A stretch of DNA of 36,042 nucleotides from Rhodospirillales bacterium. Lineage in GTDB: Bacteria > Pseudomonadota > Alphaproteobacteria > Reyranellales > Reyranellaceae. The position numbers and the translations under genes were made by a program. Location: assembly GCA_016185145.1 (NCBI GenBank), contig JACPOB010000151.1, positions 1-36,042 of the forward strand, read 5' to 3'. The notes beneath the pieces were generated by a model, which worked only from the letters and a program-made list of their open reading frames with translations, was not told the DNA's origin and searched no databases. This document shows, one piece after another, positions 23,233 through 30,022 of the stretch. Each line of letters begins with the position of its first letter. Position 1 is the stretch's first letter.

Positions 23233-24671
23233 TGGCCATGAGCGACTTCGTGTTCAAGCCTGCACACGAGATCGCCGACGCGGTCCGCCGCCGCTCCGTC
23301 TCGCCGGTGGAGACCGTCGAGGCTGCGCTGGCGGCCATGGAAGCGACCGAGCCGCAGCTGCATGCCTTCGCCACGCCTGCGCCGGAGCAGTCGCGCCTTG
23401 ATGCCCGTGCCCTGGAGACGCGACTCGCCAACGGCGACGCCGCCGGGCCGCTGGCCGGCGTGCCGGTCGCCATCAAGGACCTGCTGTTCACCAAGGGGCT
23501 GCGCACAACCTTCGGCTCGCGTCTGTACGCGGACTTCGTACCCGAACACGACGATATCGTCGTCGAGCGGCTGAAGGCGGCGGGTGCCATCGTCATCGGC
23601 AAGACCAACGTCGCCGAGTTCGGCTACAGCGCCGTGGGTCACAATCCGTTGCTGCCCACCACGCGCAACCCCTGGCACCTCGACGTTACGCCGGGTGGCT
23701 CGAGCGCAGGCTCGGCTGCCGCAGTGGCGGCGGGCGTCTGTCCGCTCGCAGTCGGCAGCGATGGCGGCGGCTCGGTCCGCCTTCCAGCGGGCTTCACCGG
23801 CCTGTTCGGCTTCAAGGCCTCGATGGGCCGCGTACCGGTTTGGCCTGGCTGCCGCGATCCGCAATGGCCGGGCGCTTCGGGCTGGGAATCGATCGAGCAT
23901 ATCGGCCCCATGACACGCACAGTCGCCGACGCGGCGCTGATGCTGAGCGTCATGGCCGGCCCCGATGCACGCGACCGCTGGTCGCTGCCCGCCGACGGGC
24001 TGGATTGGCAGGCTGCTGCACGGCCGACCGAGCGGTTGGACCTCAAGGTTGCCTACTGTCCGCAATGGGAGGACGTGCCGGTTGATCCCGAAGTGCGGAC
24101 GCTCATCGATGCGGCCGTCGCCGCCTTCGAAGCGCTGGGCTGCACAGTGGATACGGTGGACGCACCGGTGACGGGCCTGGTCGCCACGCGGCGCGCCATC
24201 ATATCGCTGGAAACCGACATCTCGGGCCTGCGCAAGCTGGCGGCCGGGCGCGAGGCCGAGCTGTCGGGGCCGGTGCGCGGCCTGCTGTCGACAGAATGGG
24301 AATGGCGGCAATTCACCGACGCGCTCACCGAGCGCAAGCGCATGGTCGAAGCGATGCGCCTGTTCATGCAGCGCTACGACCTGCTGCTGACGCCGACCGC
24401 GCCATTGTTCCCGTTTGCGATCGACCGCGAAGGTCCCGGCAGCATTGCCGGCCACGCGGTCGAGGACGATTGCTGGATGCCGGCGATGTTCCCCTTCAAC
24501 CTCACAGGACAACCCGCCGCCAGCGTGCCGGCAGGCTGGTCGCCCGGCGGCTTGCCGGCTGGCCTGCAGATCGTCGGCCGCAATCGCGCCGACGCGACGG
24601 TCCTGACCGCCGCCGCAGCCTTCGAGCAGGCACGACCATGGGCAAAGCGGCGTCCGCCCAACCGGGCTTAG
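23232..24671 (+). CDS. Amidase-signature hydrolase
   Basis: Amide hydrolase of 479 residues with the Ser-cisSer-Lys triad: Lys82 in VAIKDLLF, Ser157 in PGGSSAGSAAA and Ser181 in GSDGGGSVRLPAGFTGLFGFK. The spacing of 24 residues between the serines is that of the family. The C-terminal part (NLTGQPAASVPAGWSPGGLPAGLQIVGR) is also standard. It resembles GatA-like amidases, but no gatB or gatC is near, so it is probably a free-standing amidase for nitriles, amides or aryl-acylamides. The ATG at 23232 overlaps the prmA stop (TGATG). Confidence 0.94.
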   Translation: MAMSDFVFKPAHEIADAVRRRSVSPVETVEAALAAMEATEPQLHAFATPAPEQSRLDARALETRLANGDAAGPLAGVPVAIKDLLFTKGLRTTFGSRLYADFVPEHDDIVVERLKAAGAIVIGKTNVAEFGYSAVGHNPLLPTTRNPWHLDVTPGGSSAGSAAAVAAGVCPLAVGSDGGGSVRLPAGFTGLFGFKASMGRVPVWPGCRDPQWPGASGWESIEHIGPMTRTVADAALMLSVMAGPDARDRWSLPADGLDWQAAARPTERLDLKVAYCPQWEDVPVDPEVRTLIDAAVAAFEALGCTVDTVDAPVTGLVATRRAIISLETDISGLRKLAAGREAELSGPVRGLLSTEWEWRQFTDALTERKRMVEAMRLFMQRYDLLLTPTAPLFPFAIDREGPGSIAGHAVEDDCWMPAMFPFNLTGQPAASVPAGWSPGGLPAGLQIVGRNRADATVLTAAAAFEQARPWAKRRPPNRA

Positions 24672-24687
24672 TATCGATCGAGCGAAG

Positions 24688-24712
24688 AAAAAGGGCCGGC
24701 TTTCGCCGGCCC
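24688..24712 (-). terminator. Intrinsic terminator of the DUF1127 gene
   Basis: GGGCCGGC (24693-24700), loop of four, GCCGGCCC (24705-24712). On the minus strand the stem is followed by TTTTT (24692-24688), so it ends the minus-strand transcript from the DUF1127 gene. It may also slow plus-strand transcription from the amidase, though without a T-run on that side. Confidence 0.85.
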
Positions 24713-24750
24713 TCATACGCTTACGCTTACGCTACTGACGTTACTGTTGC

Positions 24751-25158
24751 TTACGCGACGCGACGCAAATTCTCGTTCGCCACCGGGACGGCGCGCGTAT
24801 GGGCGATCTCCGGCACGATGCCTTCCGCCGCCGGCTCGCGGATGGCGAAATGGATGTCGCCGCGGCACAGACCGATGTCCGCCAGTTCGCGGTCGGTCAT
24901 GCGGAAGAGCTGGGCCTCGGCGGCACGCAGCTTGAAGTCGGCCTTGATCGCGCCGACGAGCCGGTTGTATTGGCGGCCAAGCCACAGCAGGGCGTCGGCC
25001 AGACCGTTGGCGACCAGCTCGGCGCGGGCGTAGCGCGCACGCAGCTCGAGCATCCGCTTGTCCTCAAAGGACAGGGTCGTCTTGGCAATGTCGTTTCCCC
25101 CCGCCGGCGAAGTTTCGCTGGTCAGATTTTCAAACATCTGGATCGGCTGGGTCATCAT
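24751..25158 (-). CDS. DUF1127 (YjiS-like) protein
   Basis: Protein of 135 residues, unusually long for a family whose members are often about 50-100. The DUF1127 motif RMTDRELADIGLCRGDIHFAIRE lies at about residues 86-108, preceded by a basic helix (RNLVGAIKADFKLRAAEAQLF-type) and an N-terminal part rich in polar residues. DUF1127 proteins are often stress-induced small proteins, and some bind RNA or affect phosphate and carbon metabolism in alphaproteobacteria. The ATG has TAGGAG upstream. It is divergent from aminopeptidase P and ends in a strong terminator. Confidence 0.88.
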   Translation of the reverse strand: MMTQPIQMFENLTSETSPAGGNDIAKTTLSFEDKRMLELRARYARAELVANGLADALLWLGRQYNRLVGAIKADFKLRAAEAQLFRMTDRELADIGLCRGDIHFAIREPAAEGIVPEIAHTRAVPVANENLRRVA

Positions 25159-25193
25159 GTTCTGCTCCTATTGTGCGACGCGGCAATCGATGT

Positions 25194-25273
25194 TGCGTTG
25201 CACATAGCCAATATAGAGCGTTGAGTTGCAACGATAAGTGAAGGCTTGGAACGACTGATATGCGTTGCACGCA
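25194..25273. promoter_or_regulatory. Divergent promoter region with repeated TGCGTTGCAC
   Basis: In the 207-base gap between the DUF1127 and aminopeptidase genes, TGCGTTGCAC occurs twice in direct orientation (25194-25203 and 25261-25270), with the palindrome GTTGCAAC (25225-25232) between. The second copy is also the centre of TGCGTTGCACGCA. A minus-strand TATATT, a plausible -10 for the DUF1127 gene, lies just next to these. This looks like an operator array for an unidentified regulator; it is inference. Confidence 0.4.
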
Positions 25274-25365
25274 TGCTGTATTCCGATTGCGCATTTCGCA
25301 CTCGCGAGAGAAAGAAAGTTGCTCGAATTGCCTCCTCCAACCTCGCCGCGTAGGGTCTCGCCAAT

Positions 25366-27375
25366 ATGACTTCCTCTCCAGACGACGTTCTTCACTTGTT
25401 GCGCCAACGCGGCCGCAACCCCGACCCCTCGGCTCTCGATTCCCTCATGCGCGGTGTCGCTGCCGCCCCGGAGGGCCTGGCCGGCCCCGAATGGGTCGAA
25501 CTGGTCGACCCCGGCGCAGATGCCGAGTTGACACGCGCGCTCAAGACCTGGCGCGCCGAGCTGGCGCAGGCCGACGACGGCCTCGGCGCCTCGCCGGCGC
25601 CGAACTCGCGCCTGACCGCGCTGCGTGCCGAGCTCAGGCAACGCGGCCTCGACGGCTTCGTCGTGCCGCGCGCCGACGAGCATCAGGGCGAGTACGTGCC
25701 GCGGCGCTCGCAGCGGCTGGCCTGGCTCACCGGCTTCCGCGGCTCGGCGGGCCTTGCCATCGTGCTGGCCGATCGCGCGGCGATCTTCATCGATGGACGC
25801 TACACGCTGGCGGTGCGCGCGCAGGTCGACACCAACGCCTTCGTGCCGCACCAGATCCCCGAGGAATCGCCCGAGACCTGGATCGCCGAGAACCTGCCCA
25901 AGGGCGGCAAGCTCGGCTTCGATCCGTGGCTGGTGACGGTCGACGGCTACGATCGTTTCGCCCGCGCCTGCCAGCGCGCCGGCGGCGACTTCGTGCCGGT
26001 CGATTCCAACCCCGTCGACGCCGTATGGCGCGACCGGCCGCCGGCGCCGCTGGCGCCGGTGCTGCCGCATCCCGACGAGTTCGCGGGCGAGAGCAGTGCC
26101 GCCAAGCGCGCTCGCATTGCCGGCATCGTCAAGGCCAAGGGCGCCGACGTGGCGCTGATCACCCAACCCGATTCGATCGCCTGGCTCCTGAACGTGCGCG
26201 GCGGCGACGTACCGCGCACGCCGTTCGCGCTGGGCTTCGCCCTGCTGCACAGCGACGGCCATGTCGACCTCTATATGGATCGCCGCAAGGTGCCCGACCG
26301 CACGCTCAGCTGGCTGGGCAACGCCGTGACCCTGGCGCCGACCGACGAGCTTGGCGCCGCCCTCGACACGCTGGGCAAGGTGAACAAGAAGGTCCTGATC
26401 GAGACCGCGACGGCGCCGATCTGGGCCGCCAATCGGCTGCAGGGTGCCGGCGTCGCCATGGTGCGCGACGCCGATCCGGTGGCGCTGCCCAAGGCCTGCA
26501 AGAACGCCGTCGAGATGGACGGCATCCGCAATGCCCACCGCCGCGACGGCGCCGCCGTCAGTCGCTTCCTGGGCTGGCTGGGGCGCGAATCGAAGGGCGG
26601 GAAGCTGCGCGAGATCGAAGCGTCGGACCGGCTGCAGGCGCTGCGCCAGGAGACCGGCAAGCTGCGCGACTTGAGCTTCGACACCATCTCCGGCGCGGGC
26701 CCCAACGGCGCCATCGTGCATTACCACGCCTCCGAGGCGACCGAGCGGACGCTCGAGACGGGCAGCCTTTATCTCGTGGATTCAGGCGGCCAGTACCGCG
26801 ACGGCACGACCGACATCACCCGCACCGTGGCGATCGGCACACCGAGCCCCGAGATGCGCGACCGCTTCACGCGCGTACTCAAGGGCCATATCGCGCTCGC
26901 CATGGCGCGCTTCCCGGCCGGCACGACGGGCTCGCAGCTCGACGCGCTGGCGCGTTATGCGTTGTGGCAGGCCGGCCTCGACTACGATCACGGCACCGGC
27001 CACGGCGTCGGCGCCTATCTCTCGGTGCACGAGGGGCCGCACCGCATCTCCAAGATGCCGAACAACGTGGCGCTGCAGCCCGGCATGATCGTCAGCAACG
27101 AACCCGGCTACTACAAGACCGATGCCTACGGCATCCGCATCGAGAACCTGGTCGCCGTGCGCGAGGCCAGGATCGATGGCGCCGACCGGCGCTACCTCGA
27201 GTTCGAGACCCTGACGCTCGCTCCGATCGATCTCGCCGGCGTCGAGCCCAACCTGCTGACCGAGGTCGAGCGGCAATGGCTGAACGACTATCATCGACGT
27301 GTGCGCGAGACCGTGGCGCCGCAGGTCGACGACGCGACAAAGGCGTGGCTTGCCGAGGCGACGCGCGAGATCTGA
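25366..27375 (+). CDS. pepP: M24 Xaa-Pro aminopeptidase with N-terminal extension
   Basis: Dinuclear-metal aminopeptidase of 669 residues that removes the N-terminal residue before proline. Metal ligands are Asp472 and Asp483 (VDSGGQYRDGTTDITRT, spacing 11), His546 (GTGHGVG), Glu579 (SNEPGYY) and Glu593 (IRIENLV), matching those of the family. Two creatinase N-domains precede the catalytic domain. The canonical start of the family (RLTALRAELRQRGLDGFVVPRADEHQGEYV) only begins at about residue 82; the first 80 residues are extra and match no family I know. An in-frame ATG at 25447 would still leave more than 50 extra residues. A palindromic repeat begins 4 bases past the stop. Confidence 0.94.
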   Translation: MTSSPDDVLHLLRQRGRNPDPSALDSLMRGVAAAPEGLAGPEWVELVDPGADAELTRALKTWRAELAQADDGLGASPAPNSRLTALRAELRQRGLDGFVVPRADEHQGEYVPRRSQRLAWLTGFRGSAGLAIVLADRAAIFIDGRYTLAVRAQVDTNAFVPHQIPEESPETWIAENLPKGGKLGFDPWLVTVDGYDRFARACQRAGGDFVPVDSNPVDAVWRDRPPAPLAPVLPHPDEFAGESSAAKRARIAGIVKAKGADVALITQPDSIAWLLNVRGGDVPRTPFALGFALLHSDGHVDLYMDRRKVPDRTLSWLGNAVTLAPTDELGAALDTLGKVNKKVLIETATAPIWAANRLQGAGVAMVRDADPVALPKACKNAVEMDGIRNAHRRDGAAVSRFLGWLGRESKGGKLREIEASDRLQALRQETGKLRDLSFDTISGAGPNGAIVHYHASEATERTLETGSLYLVDSGGQYRDGTTDITRTVAIGTPSPEMRDRFTRVLKGHIALAMARFPAGTTGSQLDALARYALWQAGLDYDHGTGHGVGAYLSVHEGPHRISKMPNNVALQPGMIVSNEPGYYKTDAYGIRIENLVAVREARIDGADRRYLEFETLTLAPIDLAGVEPNLLTEVERQWLNDYHRRVRETVAPQVDDATKAWLAEATREI

Positions 27376-27379
27376 ACCA

Positions 27380-27505
27380 CCTCACCCTGAGGAGCGGCCT
27401 GAGCGCATGTGAATGCGCGTAAGGCCGCGTCTCGAAGGGTGGGCCACAGTCTCGTTGTTGCCACCCTTCGAGACGCACCGCTTCGCAGTGCTCCTCAGGG
27501 TGAGG
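27380..27505. repeat. CACCCTGAGGAG palindromic repeat, copy 2
   Basis: CCTCACCCTGAGGAGC (27380-27395) faces GCTCCTCAGGGTGAGG (27490-27505), with the inner arms CGTCTCGAAGGGTGG and CCACCCTTCGAGACG. Ends and inner arms match the copy at 7935-8044, but the short inner stem sequence differs. It lies between the convergent stops of the aminopeptidase and the desulfhydrase, where it could end both transcripts. Confidence 0.9.
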
Positions 27506-27512
27506 CAAATCG

Positions 27513-28547
27513 TTAGTCGTTCAACGCCGTCCGTCCGAGGACCACGTCCTCATAGACGTGCAGGGACGGCAGTCCGCCGGTGTGCATGAACAGCACCTTG
27601 GCATTGGGCTTGAAGTGGCCCTGCCGCGCCAGACCGATCAGGCCCGCCATGATCTTGCCGGTGTAGACCGGGTCGAGAAGGATGCCTTCGGTGCGCGCCA
27701 GCATCTGCACGGCTTCCACCATCTTGGCATTGGGCACGGAGTATTTCGGCTGCCAGTAGCCGCCGACGCTCTTGACCGCTTCGCGCGGCACCTTGCCGAT
27801 GCCCAAAAGGTCGGCGACGGCCTGCGCCTCCTTGTAGACGAGCGGCTCCTGGTCGGCGGGATCACGGCTGACGCCGATGCCGATCAGCGGGATCTTGATG
27901 TGGTTGCCGAAGAAGCCTGTGACCATGCCGCCATGCGTGCCCGAGCTGCCCGAGCCGACGACGACGGCATCGAGCGCCAGGCCCATATCCGACCATTGCT
28001 CCTGCATCTCCTGCACGCAGGCCACGTAGCCCAGGCCGCCGATGGCGTTCGAGCCGCCGCCCGGGATGACGTAGCCCTTGCGACCGAGCGAGGCGACTTC
28101 CTGCGCGATCCTCGACATGGCCGCCCCCATGTCCGAACCGCCGGGCACCACGGTGATGGCTTCGACGCCCATCAGCTCGAACATGAAGTTGTTGCCGCCA
28201 GCCTCCTTCTTATAGCTGCCGGGGACGCGCTCCTCGATCACGAACCGGCACTTCAGCCCTTCCTTGATCGCTGCAGACAGCGTGATGCGGCAGTGGTTGG
28301 ACTGCGGCGCGCCGCAGGTGATCAGGGTGTCGCATCCCTGCGCCAGCGCGTCCGCAGCGAGGAATTCGAGCTTGCGGGTCTTGTTGCCACCGGGAAAGAG
28401 GCCCAGCAGGTCGTCCCGCTTGATCCAGATTTCCGGGCCGATCCCGCCCGGGCAGCTTGCCGCAAGGGCCTTGGTGAAGTGTGGAAGTGGCTCGATTGGT
28501 GTCGGGGCATGCGTATAGCGACGGCGCGGAAAACGAGACAAATCCAT
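27513..28547 (-). CDS. dcyD: D-cysteine desulfhydrase
   Basis: PLP enzyme of 344 residues in the tryptophan-synthase-beta fold, degrading D-cysteine to pyruvate, ammonia and sulfide; related ACC deaminases share this layout. The PLP lysine is Lys56 in FPGGNKTRKLEF. CGAPQSNHCRITLSAA carries the substrate-binding Ser-Asn pair, YVIPGGGSNAIGGLGY the phosphate loop, and MHTGGLPSLHVYEDV the C-terminal Gly-Gly region. The ATG at 28547 is preferred because GGAG lies eight bases upstream and it begins MDLSRFPRR as in homologues. A sulfur-amino-acid role is family knowledge; specificity against ACC deaminase is not resolved here. Confidence 0.9.
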   Translation of the reverse strand: MDLSRFPRRRYTHAPTPIEPLPHFTKALAASCPGGIGPEIWIKRDDLLGLFPGGNKTRKLEFLAADALAQGCDTLITCGAPQSNHCRITLSAAIKEGLKCRFVIEERVPGSYKKEAGGNNFMFELMGVEAITVVPGGSDMGAAMSRIAQEVASLGRKGYVIPGGGSNAIGGLGYVACVQEMQEQWSDMGLALDAVVVGSGSSGTHGGMVTGFFGNHIKIPLIGIGVSRDPADQEPLVYKEAQAVADLLGIGKVPREAVKSVGGYWQPKYSVPNAKMVEAVQMLARTEGILLDPVYTGKIMAGLIGLARQGHFKPNAKVLFMHTGGLPSLHVYEDVVLGRTALND

Positions 28548-28625
28548 TCGAGCACTCCAGCAAGGCGGTGCTGGCTCTAGCATTCCGCCGGGCTCGAAGA
28601 AAGCCACCGGCTATGTGGACTTCCG

Positions 28626-28660
28626 GCACGCTTTGCGTGCGTATTGTATAATATATACAA
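28626..28660. promoter_or_regulatory. Hairpin and TTGTATA palindrome upstream of the desulfhydrase
   Basis: TTGTATAATATATACAA (28644-28660) is a palindrome with seven of eight pairs, in otherwise GC-rich DNA. It contains a TATAAT (28647-28652). Right before it is the hairpin GCACGC-TTT-GCGTGC (28626-28640). The shape resembles GntR-type operators (TTGTATACAA). It lies 97 bases upstream of the desulfhydrase start. The regulator is not in the window. Confidence 0.5.
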
Positions 28661-28947
28661 CCATGACCTTCACCTCACGAAGTGCGCACACCGAGTCGAG
28701 CGTGGTTCCTTCTTCGTCGATGAGAAATCAGTTGGTGCGAAATCGTACGCCGTGGCCCTTCACGAGGGTGATGTCGCGCGAAGATCACAGCATGGACACA
28801 GTCTGTTACCGCGACACCACACTGAGGCGGGAATGCGTCGCTGGAGGCGCCAATTGGTGGCGACTGAAATTCGCGAAGCGTAGAGTCTGGACGCTACGCA
28901 ATTGCCTCAGCCCAAACGCGAAGCAAACCTCTCTGAAAGTCCCCCAC
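28661..28947. other. Non-coding leader region between the desulfhydrase and ompA-like genes
   Basis: About 290 bases without a credible gene: frames on the plus strand (for example 28615-28950) lack a ribosome site and have no recognisable sequence. It presumably holds the porin promoter and a long 5' leader. I see no clear -35/-10 pair or riboswitch, only the direct/inverted echo GCGTAG...CTACGC at about 28878-28899. Confidence 0.5.
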
Positions 28948-28959
28948 TAGGAGATACGC

Positions 28960-29901
28960 ATGAAGAAGGTCTTGATTGCGGTGGCTGCCATCGCGGCACT
29001 GCCTGCCACTGTTCAAGCTCAAGATGTGCAAACGCCCGGCGTCTACTTCGGCGTGCAAGGCGGCCTGAACTGGCTGTTCAACACCACCGTCCTCGGCCAG
29101 AACGTCTCTCCGCAGACGGGATGGGCGCTCGGTGGCAAGTTCGGCTACGACTTCATCGGCCCGCGCGTCGAAGTCGAAGGCCTCTATCGCCAGAACAACA
29201 ACGGCAACTTCTTCGGCGGCCGCGCGATCACGGGGCAGATCAGCCAGGTGACGGCGATGGCCAACTTCCTCTACGACTTCAACGCCACGGGCACCATTGT
29301 GCCCTACATCGGCGCGGGCGCCGGCGTCGGCTTCATCGATTCCGACTATAACCTCGGCAGCACGACCTTCGCCTACCAAGGCATCCTGGGCGTCGGCTAC
29401 AACGCCACGCCTAACCTGCGCTTCAACCTCGAAGGCCGCTATATCGGCACCACCAACCCGCAGGTCGCCGGCACTTCGTGGACCAACAACAACATCGCCC
29501 TGCTCGCAGCCGTGCAGGTGAAGTTCGGTTCGGCGCCGCCCCCGCCGCCGCCGCCGCCGCCGGCCGTTGCGCCGCCGTCGTTCATGGTGTTCTTCGACTG
29601 GGACCGCTCGAACCTGAGCCAGCAGGCGCTGGCCACGATCAGGCAGGCGGCCGATGCCTTCAAGCAGAAGGGCAATGCCCGCATCACGGCGACCGGCCAC
29701 ACCGACACGTCGGGCCCGGAGGCCTACAACATGGCGCTCTCGCTGCGTCGCGCGAACGCGGTGAAGGACGCCCTGGTGCGTGAGGGTGTGCCGGCGCAGG
29801 CGATCACCGTGATCGGCCGCGGCGAGCAGGGACTCCTGGTCCAGACCGGCGACGGCGTGCGCGAGCCGCAGAACCGCCGCGTCGAGATCGTCGTCCAGTA
29901 G
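28960..29901 (+). CDS. OmpA-family outer-membrane protein
   Basis: Outer-membrane protein of 313 residues. Signal peptide MKKVLIAVAAIAALPATVQAQ. Residues about 25-190 are an eight-stranded beta-barrel with alternating aromatic strands (GVYFGVQGGLNWLFN, TGWALGGKFGYDF, RVEVEGLYRQ, YIGAGAGVGFI, FQGILGVGYNATPNLRFNLEGRYIG). A run of nine prolines links to the OmpA C-terminal domain (about 205-313: FMVFFDWDRSNLSQQALATIRQAADAF, TGHTDTSGPEAYNMALSLRRANAV, RGEQGLLVQT, NRRVEIVVQ), which binds peptidoglycan. The ribosome site is TAGGAG at 28948. It is monocistronic, with a strong terminator right after. Confidence 0.95.
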   Translation: MKKVLIAVAAIAALPATVQAQDVQTPGVYFGVQGGLNWLFNTTVLGQNVSPQTGWALGGKFGYDFIGPRVEVEGLYRQNNNGNFFGGRAITGQISQVTAMANFLYDFNATGTIVPYIGAGAGVGFIDSDYNLGSTTFAYQGILGVGYNATPNLRFNLEGRYIGTTNPQVAGTSWTNNNIALLAAVQVKFGSAPPPPPPPPPAVAPPSFMVFFDWDRSNLSQQALATIRQAADAFKQKGNARITATGHTDTSGPEAYNMALSLRRANAVKDALVREGVPAQAITVIGRGEQGLLVQTGDGVREPQNRRVEIVVQ

Positions 29902-29922
29902 GCGATCGGGATTTCGGAACGG

Positions 29923-29954
29923 AAACGGCCGGGCATTGCCCGGCCGTTTTCTTT
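29923..29954 (+). terminator. Intrinsic terminator of the OmpA-family gene
   Basis: Stem AAACGGCCGGGC (29923-29934), loop ATT, GCCCGGCCGTTT (29938-29949), then TTTTCTTT ending at 29954. A textbook rho-independent terminator 20 bases after the stop. Confidence 0.95.
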
Positions 29955-30022
29955 GCTGGGGGCGCGCCACTCCAGTGGCGCGTCTTCTCATGCTCTTCCG
30001 GACCTGGAGGTCCGCGCTCCGA
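29954..30022. repeat. Composite palindromic repeat between porin terminator and ligA
   Basis: GCTGGGGGCGCGCCACTCCA begins as in the 9620 element and is followed by CATGCTCTTCCGGACC (29988-30003), the flank and first arm of the GGACCGCGAGCC hairpins, then GGTCCGCGCTCC. Thus both motif types occur fused in one element, as at 11236-11326. It lies between the convergent ends of the porin terminator and ligA. Confidence 0.75.

Noticed and set aside
15833..24671. uvrD through amidase as one functional pathway
   Set aside because: Only the three ABC genes are functionally linked; uvrD, prmA and the amidase just share direction and tight spacing.
24713..24752. Repeated GCTTAC units after the DUF1127 gene as a regulatory repeat
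   Set aside because: Only three or four imperfect units in a short 3' untranslated stretch next to a terminator; nothing supports a function.
28615..28950. Plus-strand frame of 111 codons upstream of the OmpA-family gene
   Set aside because: No ribosome site, no recognisable motif, and its codon use is unlike that of neighbouring genes.
29538..29566. Proline-codon run (CCG repeats) as a possible unstable microsatellite or phase-variation tract
   Set aside because: It encodes the normal Pro linker between barrel and OmpA C-terminal domain, and a change in triplets would not shift the frame.
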